Assembly (NCBI GenBank): GCA_019055375.1
Contig: JAHQIW010005468.1
Coordinates: 1-64,000, forward strand
Direction of reading: 5' to 3'
Length of the DNA: 64,000 bases
Source of the DNA: Parelaphostrongylus tenuis
Lineage: Eukaryota; Nematoda; Chromadorea; Rhabditida; Metastrongylidae
Positions 22,216 through 33,000 of this stretch are shown here, one piece after another. Under the pieces are notes generated by a model. That model had not been told where the DNA came from and ran no database searches. It worked only from the letters and a program-made list of their open reading frames with translations. Within the stretch, counting starts at the first letter, position 1, and each line of letters begins with the position of its first letter. The position numbers and the translations under genes are program-made.

Positions 22216-22489
22216 TATTTGTGTATCACTTGTCACTTCATAATATAGGTGACGTTTTCTTCAGATTTCAAACTCTTTTTCTGTGCTTGCCATGAAAGCA
22301 TCCGTCACATCCTCAAATCGAGTAAGGAAACAATGAACAATGCAAGTCCTTGCCCATCTCTTTTGACACAACGGTTATCCTTGCCTCAGCCTATGTTTCA
22401 GAAGCCTATGCACTACGTAATCATGGTAAAAGACCAAGTGATATTTTGAACGTGTAGTCAGAAGATTGATATCAGAAGTTATCCGTATG

Positions 22490-22885
22490 TCGCAAGTGAA
22501 AGGAAGGATCCAAATATCTGAATTTGTCAGCGATTGAAAGTCAGAGATACCGTTTTACACGCCATGCCATCGAAGATAAGCTGTGTTGGACAGTAGCGCG
22601 CTTTAGCGATAACCGATGGAGGAAAGCCGTTACCTCCCTTTTCTCCCTTACCTGCCGTAGATTCTACGGGATGACAAGCACACCACAGAAAGACCATCGA
22701 CCCAGTGGCGCGACTTTTTCATGGAAAGCTTGAAGGAAAGATATGATGGCTAAACAAATTTCTAAAGCGAGGAGGTCCCCTGGGCTGCTCTTCCATGCGA
22801 TAGGGAAAAATGGAAGTATTGGTGGTGACCGCTCGAGTAATCGACGACCGACGGAATAACAGGTGATATAGGTGATAGTTGACGA
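22490..22885 (+). mobile_element. RTE retrotransposon 3' fragment
   Basis: The broken frame reads LCWTVARFSDNRWRKAVTSL, matching [20 protein letters not shown] in the 3.7-5.9 kb element, and then the REKW-like end. It finishes with 'aggtgatataggtgata', the same short 3' repeat. It is too decayed to code. Confidence 0.75.
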
Positions 22886-24204
22886 ATAAACATATTTTCA
22901 TGGATTATTGATAAACACAAGAATTGTATAGAGCATTACTCGGGTAACGTTTTGAATTCTTTGCCTTTTCTAAAGCCAGATTAATCGAGGTGGTGACCTA
23001 TAGGTGGACGTTCTTACAAAATGAGATCGCTGGCGTATCAAGTCGAATTCAGTGAACTGAATCACAGCTCGAGTTAGGTTTTCTCACTCGTCAGTGCCCT
23101 TCTATAAAGGACGGATATTCGTTCACTACTGCAGCCATTCAGCACAATCTGTTTTTTAGAGAGGTAGTCAATTTTATACTGTAGAAGATCTTGTTAGTTT
23201 CGAAATCTAAAATATTCAGAAATTCCAGAGTTATTCAACGAACATGTGGTATTCCTCGATTGTGAAAGCTCCTTAGTTGATCATTTATGTTGGGAAAGAT
23301 TGTTTCCAGTGTGTTTGAGTCATATACGACTTGCCATGGTCGTAATTTCCTGTAGAATAACAGTAGTTTCTGTCTACTAATGAAGTAGACTTCAAGCCAC
23401 CGAAAGCGAGAACTAGATTGAACAAAAGTAGAGAAAACGACGGAAGCATCAAAGAGGAACCACCATTAATTTATGAAGGCGTGATAAGCTTCCTCGGCGG
23501 TGATGCTAATATGGATTAACGAGATGCCTGTCATACTTGATTCAAGATTTTTTCCAGTGTGTGCCCTGTTAACGTTCTCACATGCTTTTGCTACCCTGTC
23601 ATACGAAACTTTCACGACAGTTATAGAAGGGCATTTTGATATCAACAATAAGTTAACGTAAATCTAGTCAGAGAAGGACTGTTGTGCTATATTGCAAACT
23701 GCACGGACTTGATGTTCAGCATTTCGTCATGCTATTCTTTGGTTCTGCAGCTGAAGATGGAAAGGAAATCAATTGTCGATGTGATAGGATCTTTTATGAG
23801 ATATTATCGGCGTTATGAGTAGTGAATGGTTGTATAATTACAGCATTTTGTCAAGGGATTTTTTTGACGAGTGACACAAAATGTATGATCTAATTGATGT
23901 ACGCTGACGTTATTGCTATTGGTCTTCTTCGGAGCATTAATTTTGGTCTTATCTCACGTTTGTAAGAACAATGAAGTACGTTCTCATATCAAACAATTAG
24001 TGCTGAATATGAAAACGAAGAAAGGTCGTGATGACTGATGACCGTCTCCGAGCAAAATTAATTGGAGTGTTCAAAATGTGAAGATATGTTTATTTTCGAG
24101 TATCTCTAAGTGTTGCTCCTTACGCGCTTCATTGCAAGCATAGGTAAACAAGTAATTATTTTGGATATACCTAGTGATGTGAAGTGATGTGTAAAACTTT
24201 ATCG

Positions 24205-24280
24205 TCAGGCACTATTCGAACTCGCATCTCACTCTATTCGGGAGCGAGTGCACTAAACCATTGCACTACTGGCGCCCATT
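24205..24280 (-). repeat. tRNA-like repeat (family 4)
   Basis: The minus strand has GGGCGCCAGTAGTGCAATGG as the head and GCGAGTTCGAATAG as the B-box arm. A related copy is at 24500-24572 (-). Confidence 0.5.
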
Positions 24281-24499
24281 TTGCCTACTACTCTTTCTAG
24301 GCTATAACGCATCTATCTGTCCGCAACCAACCGTCAGCGGTCTGACCCAGGCTGTAGGGAATCGACATTGGACTCAGTCACGCTGACAGCTACCAGGTAT
24401 TAGATGATCAAATCGAACTTTTTTATTCAGCCACTTTTGGCGGTGGTATGATGTTAATGATAAATCCAGTGATTTATAGTGATGTGAATAACTTTCGCT

Positions 24500-24572
24500 C
24501 CAGGCGCGACTCGAAATCACATTTCATTCTATCCGGAAGAGCGTGCTCTAACCCATTGCACTGCTGATGCCC
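24500..24572 (-). repeat. tRNA-like repeat (family 4)
   Basis: It contains 'gcattgcactgctgatgc' style head and 'gactcgaaatcacat' B-box sequence, a diverged sister of the copy at 24205-24280. Confidence 0.45.
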
Positions 24573-25229
24573 GAGTAATTTTAATGTGAAATTAATACAA
24601 AGTTCAAGTTATGAAACATACGAGAGTAATTTTAATTTATGTTACTCTTCGTATGGATGAGGTACAAAATTGCTTTTTATTTGATAAAAGTAAATGTGTC
24701 ATAGATTTTTGACATTCGTTTTGTTATCATTAATATTTGTGCAGCATTCAGAACTCAATTTTTTGGTTGTACGTTAAAAAAATATGCTTTTCGTAAAGCG
24801 ATCGTAATGACTTTAGAACGTACTTGTCGGGCTCCATTCTCCGACCGGCAACTGTGAGACTACGACTCTTCCGTATCTCGATGCATTCAGATCACTTTGC
24901 AGGCAAATCAAGCCGGCATATTCAAACTTCCGGATGTATTTTTTCGTACACTTTCGACAAAGAAGAACGTTTGATTACTGGTATTGCTACGTTTTCGCTA
25001 GCTGGTTGCTCAAGAAATTTGATGACTTACAAAAGAAACCATTTCCTGAAGCTTTAAAGGTTTTTGCAGATATGAATTTAATTTTGAACTTACTCAGTAC
25101 CTTCACCAAAAAGTTGTTACTCATAGCTAGATCGTTACAGATACTTGAGAAGCTGATATTTTGACGTACATATAGAAGACCTTTTCTTTGTAATTTCAAT
25201 ATTTACATTGAATATAAAGAGGATAAAGG

Positions 25230-25500
25230 ATAAGGCTCTTGATGTTGATTAATCTCTGAGAGATGCGACATGCTCTCAATCTCGTCTAATATTATTGAAT
25301 GCATACACGTCCTTTACAATGACTCGCCGTAGCCTCTCGCTGTATTGAGTCAGTGCTGCTTATCCTCCTAGAAAAGTTTGAGACGTGTGGTACCAATTTA
25401 CCGCTTCCACAGGGATGGATGGCTTGGTGAGCCATAGGCGCTAGATCGAATCATCGACCTTGTGTGCGACGCTGCGCACTTAACCACTGCGTCGCAGTCT
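25230..25500 (-). repeat. tRNA-derived SINE, family 1
   Basis: Plus-strand words 'cctttacaatgactcgcc', 'gagtcagtgctgcttatcc', 'tggtaccaatttaccg' and 'aaccactgcgtcgca' give the inverted consensus from tail to head. A family 2 SINE in plus orientation follows directly. Confidence 0.75.
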
Positions 25501-25700
25501 CCGTGGACGAATGGTTGTGATGCTCCTCGCGGCTCGTGGGGAGCCGAGCCCCACCCACAGCTCTCTCTGGTAGTTGATAACAGCACGTTATGCAACGCCG
25601 CAGCCAGGCTATCCTCAAGACTGCAAAAACACGTGCTCAGGCATAATTATAAGACGTTCAAGAAGAATAGGAAAAAGCGAACTGAATACTAGAAGTACTG
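25496..25700 (+). repeat. tRNA-derived SINE, family 2
   Basis: The head 'gtggacgaatggttgtgatg' with 'ctcctcgcggctcgtgggga' matches the other family 2 copies. The tail includes 'actagaagtactggtatccg', the inverse of the plus-strand word near 645. Confidence 0.6.
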
Positions 25701-25756
25701 GTATCCGCACAGTAAAAAAAACACTGCGAAAACGGACAATAAAGTATCAATAAAGT

Positions 25757-25985
25757 GTGCATATATATACATGTACATGTAAATAGATATGTATAACATG
25801 TATATATTTTATATAACTAATTTTTTTGAATAAATATGTACATATGTATATTACTTATTTTTATATGTACATATGTATATATATATATGTGTAGATATGC
25901 ACAAATGTAATATGTATAAATATAAATGTAATATATATATATGCATACACATATTTATAAATATATATATTTATATATATCCAAA
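25757..25985. repeat. AT-rich microsatellite cluster
   Basis: Interrupted TATA, TACATGTA and TATGTA runs; low complexity. Confidence 0.8.
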
Positions 25986-26357
25986 GACTTTGAATGGTAT
26001 GCATCTGGTAGCCCATACGATGAGTCAGTCAGTCACATATTGGGTCATGTCAGCCACGGGAGCATCCCATCAAATAGCCTTGCCCTTTTGTTTTTCATCT
26101 CATGGTTCCTTTTCACGTGCGTTCCTGCTAAGTATTTTTTATGATATCCTACGCATCAGAGCAGTTCTCCTGATCTTTCAGTTTTATTGTGGAATGAATT
26201 CATTTTTGGTATGTGATGAAATAAAAACTCGTCCACCATTCAGTCACATTGCTATTGGTCTGACGAGATTTTCTTCCTTTGACCAATTTAACCAGTTTTT
26301 TTCTAAAAAAAGGTCTGCTGACGCTAGTGGAAAGTTGTCGTCCCATCAATTTTGCAG

Positions 26358-26401
26358 GCCTAAGCCTAAGCCTTAGCCTAAGCCAAAGCCTGAGCCTAAG
26401 C
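26358..26401 (-). repeat. Interstitial telomere-like repeat (TTAGGC type)
   Basis: Seven hexamers in a row: GCCTAA three times as perfect early or middle units, GCCTTA, GCCAAA, GCCTGA and a final GCCTAA. Four of the seven are exact. TTAGGC is the nematode telomere unit, so on the minus strand this is a short degenerate telomeric tract inside the chromosome. Confidence 0.75.
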
Positions 26402-27529
26402 GTGCTCTCGTGATTTCTTATTTGATGAAGCAATTTGTAACATATTTCAAAATTGATGGGACCACAACTTTCTATAGGGATCGTTCTACTTACTCTTTTA
26501 ACAGCTGGAGACATATTTGTATTCAAAAATCCATTATGATTTTTGTAAATCCATTATGATTTTTGACTTATTCCACTAAGGGTATTTTTCCATTTGATGC
26601 GATCGCGAAATGTGTGTGCTTGTGTTTCGGTGTGTATTTTGAGTGAGACCTGGAAAAAACCTGTTCAAATTGCGCCACACCAAACTTCCTTTCCATTTTT
26701 TCGTCTTACAACCGTAGTCAATTTTTAGTGGTACTCATATGAGACCGGCCCGCAGTTTCTTGCTTGCATCCCGCAACGTTCGTAAGTCATCTTCACCGGC
26801 AATCGTGCGATTGTACTGCAGCTAGGTTTCTTTTGGGCTTACAAAAATTTTTGTGATGGTGCTTAATTTCTTAGCGATGTGAATAGTTCAGAATTTTTTC
26901 GACAATGAAAGGATGAATGTCCAAAGGTCTTTTTTCACTTTCTGGGCTAAGGCACTAAACTCTATCAAAATCAGTGTTACTGGAAAGGAAAATGAGCGAC
27001 TAGTGACACTGATTAGTCATCTTTGAACAAATAACTGATAACTAGATTGACAACCAAACCACCGTCGCTGCCTTTGTCATATTATACTTATTTTTTATGA
27101 ATTGAATATCCGTGTACATAGGAATATCGACTTCATTTTTTTCATAAGGTGATTATCTTAAGCATCACCTGCAACAATTTTGTTAACTGGCCTTCATAAT
27201 TCTCTTTGTAAAAGGTTGCAAGCACTTTACTGAATTTTTTCTTGACAGCAAACAAAACACTTTCAAAACGATCCCGAAAGGAATGAAATGCGGCTGATTA
27301 GCTGGTGACATTCCATGTTTTGCATATCACTCGACATTAATGAATATGGATTTCTGACTTCACACCATTGCAAAAAACGGTCACTTAAAAAAATTCTTTT
27401 ATTAAAAATTCTTTTATTTTCCAAATTTTATTTTTTCAATGACTGTCCTTTTTCATGGCAGGGTACTATGTGAAAGACAACAATAAGAGGCCGAGGTATT
27501 AATAAAATAGAGTGATTTTGAGAACAGGA

Positions 27530-27600
27530 GCGTCGGTAGTGTAGTTAGTACACGCCCCGGAAACGGTGAATACGGGTTCGATTTCCTGTCTGAGAGTGAA
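27530..27600 (+). repeat. tRNA-like repeat (family 4)
   Basis: GCGTCGGTAGTGTAGTTAGTA (A-box side) and ACGGGTTCGATTTCC (B-box) are well spaced. Confidence 0.55.
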
Positions 27601-28534
27601 AATTTTGCACACCACTCAACATTATTGGATGTAATGCCATATGGAGTGCACGAAGTACATGCATTTCGTGGTGTCCACTTCTGAGGAAGTCGTTAATCAG
27701 TTTATGGTCCTGTAGCTGCGTCTCATTTCATCCTTTCTATCACCACTCGAACTTCTGATGACAGTATACCAGGCCGTATCTCTCCATCCGGTAATTCTGT
27801 GTCGAGGGCGGTGCTATGGGAGGGATTTGGAATAAAACTTCTCCATTATTAGCTTCCTGCTTTTTTATCTTTTGTAGAACATTTACATGGAATTTCACGC
27901 TACCAGCGGCTTCAAGAAGAACAAAACCGTTGGCGTACGACCGTCTTGGTGTTTAAGTGAAGAGCAAGAAGCAGCTTCCATGGCATGTCGTGGGAGTGCT
28001 CGCATGCATCGTTACAAATAACGTCTTGTTCTACCCGAGATCTGACTGCTCTCACCGATTGTTTTACAGTTGACGTCGTAGACGGGCAAACCCAGTGTGC
28101 AGAGTAGTGAGACAGAGAGTTTGCACATTTAGCTATTGTTGTTCATTGAAGCCCCGAATTCAGCCTAGACGTGGTCTGTCACAATGGCCACATATACCGG
28201 GGCCTTATCGAATTTTTTCTCGGCTGAGAGGTTTTGTAGAGACAATCTCGAAAAAATCTCATAACAAAATCTCTGCTAACCGTCGCATTCAAACACTCAG
28301 GAACCAAGTCACAGTAACGTGGATGTAGTAAATCTTAGAAAAAGTGATGCTGTTTATTGTATGGGGTCATGGTTCATTGCATAAAAACATTGGTGTCCAC
28401 ATGTGGAAATAGTTCCTAACCTGTGGGCCTTATCTCAGTATTTTCTATACCCATACACTCCATGAGACTGTAATAACTCGCAATAAAGAATCAAATGATA
28501 AAGATGTGTATCTCATTGATGTATCAAATCATTG

Positions 28535-28650
28535 CTTCTGTTCTCCCAGACAAGTGTGATTCTAATTTGCGGACCTCAGAGAGATGGAAAGTTTGGTGCC
28601 TTGCGCGCGTAATGTCATCGACCACGTGTGTGTCGTTAAGAACGGTTACA
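28535..28650 (-). repeat. tRNA-derived SINE, family 1, partial
   Basis: 'tctcccagacaagtgtga', 'aatttgcggacctcagaga' and 'gttaagaacggtta' are decayed pieces of the middle and head of the family. Confidence 0.4.
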
Positions 28651-28856
28651 CTATAATTTCATGTCAGAACAGAATAATTTTCTAAGCAGCGCCCAACACA
28701 ACATTTTATTCTAAAGGCTGTTGATTGACTACAAAATATAGTCCCAAACATGTAGCACTATGCAATGAAATCGGTGCACATGGTGTGAAAAGACTAAAAA
28801 AATCCACTAAGGAGGAAACAAATCTGTAGGACAGTATATCAGATCATTATCCAAAT

Positions 28857-29150
28857 TTTGGGATGGCCTAGCGGAATGGATAATGATACAGTATACCAGG
28901 AAGCAAGGTGAATAGAAAGCCGTTGGTTCGATCCTTTCACCGGCACTCTCTTGTAAGCAGTCAACGATCTCTGTAGGTAACGTCTTAGCTGGGCTACCTC
29001 AAAAACTGCACAGCAAATAGACTTGACCAGCATTTTTCGTCATTCATGGGCAAGGCGAAATCTCCAAGTAGCACTCGAAGCAAGACGTACAGATTTGGAG
29101 ACCACTGTGTAGTAGGTTTGCGTGGAAAAGAATCAAATTGAGAAATGCTG
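28857..29150 (+). repeat. tRNA-derived SINE, family 3
   Basis: GGGATGGCCTAGCGGAATGG (A-box side) and GTTGGTTCGATCC (B-box) are clear. The body shares 'aacgtcttagctgggcta' and 'gaagcaagacgtac' with 20935-21215. Confidence 0.65.
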
Positions 29151-29344
29151 CAATACCTCACAATAAATTGTGGTTAGAGGTCGTGTAGAGTCAATATGGA
29201 AATAAATCTACACAATCAATCATCAAACCTCTGTACTAATATTGTTGTTCTTGCAACGATACCTCAACAGTAAATTCACATTTTTTTGCCATCACTGCTT
29301 CTAGATGCGGATGTTAGTCGTAGTTCGCAACACGGCACTGGTTA

Positions 29345-29915
29345 TTAGGTTGACCAAGAAGTGCCCGAAAATTTCCTATTTTGATATTTTTGTGTCGTTT
29401 TTATTGACAGTTTTGTATACATTCATCTGTTTCGTTGATCTCAGCTCCAAAATGCCCAATGAACATCTGGTGTGTTCATTCGCCATTAATGGAGAGAAGT
29501 TTGACGCTTCTTGATGCCGTCGATGAGATAAATGAGGGTGAAAGTGCTGGTCGAGTAATTTAACTGTGGATGGATGGTTTGAGCGATTCAAGGGAAGAAA
29601 TTTTGATCTCGAAGGCATGTTTCGTTCTGACCGGCCAGCTGTTTTGGATAGAAGCGACTGCGAGCCGCTTTGGATGCTAAGCCTTCATCGAGCATTCGTG
29701 ATTTGCTTTGAGAGCTTGGTCCTTTGCACCGGACCGTTGTCAGCGCGTTGCACTAGTTTGATTTTCTCCACAAGAAGCCTTGTCAGGATCCGCATGAGCT
29801 CACAATGGCGGTCTACACTTTGAGCAAAAGGTATGATGGTTTTATTGTTAATTTGGGCATAAAAGCGGAGCTTTCAAAAATTTCCGCGAACTTTTTGTTT
29901 TGACGCCCAAGAGGC
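29345..29915 (+). mobile_element. mariner-type element, internally deleted
   Basis: It begins TTAGGTTGACCAAGAAGTG after a TA dinucleotide, a mariner-type terminal repeat, and ends with a decayed inverse near 29890-29915. Inside is the N-terminal helix-turn-helix part of a transposase (VDGWFERFKGRNFDLEGM, FRSDRPAVLD, then frameshifted LHRTVVSALH). The catalytic half is missing. The duplicated locus near 49.9 kb lacks the element and shows the empty site. Confidence 0.75.
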
Positions 29916-30050
29916 GTAGAATTACTTTGCCTATCTCTACCTATTACACTTTGTTACTTATCCTTCTTTTAGCATTGTTGTGACTTCGTGGTGAATCTTT
30001 GTAAAAATAAGGTTCTTTTTTCGGTGCCATCGAGTATAATAGCTATCACA

Positions 30051-30058
30051 ATTCCAGA
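30051..30058 (+). promoter_or_regulatory. Possible trans-splice acceptor before LACT start
   Basis: 'attccag' ends one base before the ATG at 30059, where a nematode spliced-leader acceptor would be expected. The broken paralogue has 'tctata' instead of an AG here. Confidence 0.4.
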
Positions 30059-33000
30059 ATGGGTCTACTACGTTATGCATTGATTTTCGGTGCTTTTGGT
30101 ATGGTTGCGCACATCATCAATAGTATGCTTTACACCAAATATCCTCTCCATTTCGATGGTGAAGCTGTGGAGGGATTTGACGGTGTTCGCAAGGCTTTTC
30201 AGTTAGTTTGACGATTTATTCCATGACAAAGTTTTTCGTGATTCTTGTGAACTCTACTGGAATATGCTGTACGCACAATGTTTTGAGCGATTGGATTTTT
30301 TTATATCACAAAAGAACTTCTGATATTGGTAAGCTAAGTCGTAAATCCTGTTCAGTCTGCCCTGTTACTTTCATACTGACACACTGAGTATTTAGACAGA
30401 ATTTCTTGAATCGTTGGGAAGCCGAAGGTGCTTCACTGGCTGTTTTTGTGAAAGGGCAAAAAGTGGTTGACATATGGGGCGGATACGCCGACAAACACGC
30501 GGACCGAAAATGGAAGGAGGTGATGGCTTTCGAGTATAGAATATTCGAATATTCGAGAATTACTAACTGAAGTGATAAAGTCGTACCTAATTGGGAGCTG
30601 GTTATTTTCGGGTTTTGTCTATCGCTTCTTTTCTGTTATCCGAGAGCAAATGAATTTTGGACCTCATTTGCTGGACAGAGATTTTTATAGGAGTGTTGGT
30701 AATCATTCGAAAGCTCAAATCTCTGGCTTGAGCCCTACGTGGCCTGATTCAAAAGACTTTTTATAACGCTGTAATATTCAAGATAAAATTATGTCTCATA
30801 CGACCACACATTTTTTTCCTAACCTCGCTTACATTTCGCTGGACAAAACTTCTTCCTTAGATTTCTTGCTCTCTTTCGACAGCGCAAGTTTCAAATAATT
30901 GAAAATGTGTTTGCCTTCAAAAAACCCTCTTGATAGCGATGTATGAGAACGAAAACATTGTGTTTTACACCTTGTCGGACAGAGATCTTCCTTTAGATCA
31001 ATAGTAATCATTCGATAGCGCAAGTTTCAATTATTCCAACGCTGTGTTTGTTCTTTGAAAAGACCGTTTTTTGTAGCAGTATAACAGAGAAAATAAGACT
31101 GCGTTTCATGTATACGGTGCGATCGTCTACCGGCCCACCTACAGGCCGGGGGTACGGGGCGAATGATCGATGCTCTGACGGGTTAGACGCCTGGGGTGAC
31201 TAGTTATCAATTGGGAGTTCTTTTTTTCTCTTTGAAAGAAGCTTCATATAGAACGATTGCCTCGTATACTGCGAGACTTTTCTTTTCGTGCTTCCCTGCG
31301 CTAGAATAATGAGAGCGTGTGGAAAGTGTGAAACATAATTTCATTTTAACTGCTAGAACGTTATAAAAAACTTTATCTAAAACCAGCTATGTATTGCTCT
31401 AGCCAGAGATTTAAGCTCTCGAATGATTATCAACACTCTTGTGAAAGATTTTTGTCCAACGAATGAGGTCAGAATATTGATTTGTCCCCGGATGACTGAA
31501 ATAAACCGTCTATCAAGGACTAATATGCAACTTTTGCGGTCTGTCAGTAAAAGCAGCTTCATGTCCTACGATATGTCAACAGGCCTCTCTTTCTCGTATT
31601 TTCACCTTCAAATATTTACAAATTTTGTATTTTGTAATCCATTATCTGTTAGAGCTTCAGATGACGTATTCGTTTCTGTGCAGAGACTCATTTAACAAGT
31701 CAAGGACGCTGAACAGTGATAGTAACTGTTTTCTTCTCAGGAACACTATTAGCGTAGCATTCTCAACTACGAAGGCAGTTGCAGCTATCTGTATAGCAAT
31801 TCTTGCCGACCGCGGACGTTTGAGTTACGATGACCGAGTTTCAAAGCATTGGCCTGGATTTGCGAAAAACGGCAAGGAAAACATCACTATCGAATGGGTA
31901 ATGTCGCACATGGTAAGTAGCTATTCTATTCGCAAGAAACATTAAAACTCTTGCGATGACGCCTAACTTTCGTTATGCTCTCTGTGACACCCGTGGAAGG
32001 CACATCAGCCACTTTAACAGTTTTTAGTGGTTCCGTCTCTTTCTATTGTGATCCCCCTTCTATAGATTCTTTTCTCTACATTTCAAAGAAATTTCTATGC
32101 CTCTTTCATACTTTGTGGGTTCCATGTAATTCTACATACAAACCCATGTTTTTGTAAATATTAACTTTTGTACGTGAAGGGAAAGTATACACTATGCAAC
32201 CATATCGCCTATCAGCATTTGATACAATTTTATGAATCTATAAGTAAGCTGAAGTTGTGCAAAATATATCCATAATTATCACTTTGGGGTCACCATATCC
32301 ACATTCTCATTCTGGGAACCCAAAAGTCGTCATAGCGATTAAAAGTTAGGAACACTAGAACAATTTATCTCACCTATCAGAATGCAATGTCTCGATGTGA
32401 TTCCTCTTCAAAAAAATTGAAAAATTCTCAGGTGAAACGGTTTGAACACAAAACTCTAGTCAGGTCTTCCCTACTTGGATGCGACGATTACTGAAGATAT
32501 GGCCTTTGATCATAACCTCATGAGAAGGGTTCTCGAAGAGGAGAAACCGAAATTCACACCGGGAGCCAGTAGCAGATACCACTTCCTCACATACGGTTGG
32601 TTGGTGGATCAGATCGTGAGACACACTGATGATAAACGACGTGGAATCGGACAATTCCTTAGAGAAGAAGTCACCGAACCAAACGGTCAGCTTAGGTTTT
32701 CATTTGTCTTTTATTAGCTTAATGTGCTTGATGCTTTCGGCCACAGTCAAAATCGCTGTGCGCAGTCCAATTCACAAGTGGGCGCGCGGTCTCTGCTATT
32801 TAAACAGGTTTTTTTCTGTTTTGGAAATAATTTGAGTTTCCTGCAAAACTTCAAAAATTTATGATCTCTTCTACATACCCGTTTGCCATTGGTTCAAATA
32901 TAGCACTTGCGGGTAAATAAAGTCTCTCTTTTCCAACGAAATTAAAGTTGCTGGAATACTGTCAACGAAATAAGTTGCACAAGGAATATCAGGAGATAAA

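Larger units (their letters stand above)
23180..25190. repeat. Segmental duplication block, copy A
   Basis: The sequence is colinear with 43015-44740: 'tgtagaagatcttgttagtttcgaaat' (23192) against 'tgtagaagaccttgttagtttcg' (43032), 'aagcgagaactaga' (23405 and 43256), 'atttatgaaggcgtgat' (23469) against 'gtttatgaaggtgtgat' (43321), and 'aaaagaaaccattt' (25033 and 44540). No coding exon is supported in either copy. Confidence 0.7.

Noticed and set aside
26200..26526. 108-codon minus-strand frame with repeated Arg-Leu
   Set aside because: The Arg-Leu run is the translation of the telomere-like hexamer tract.
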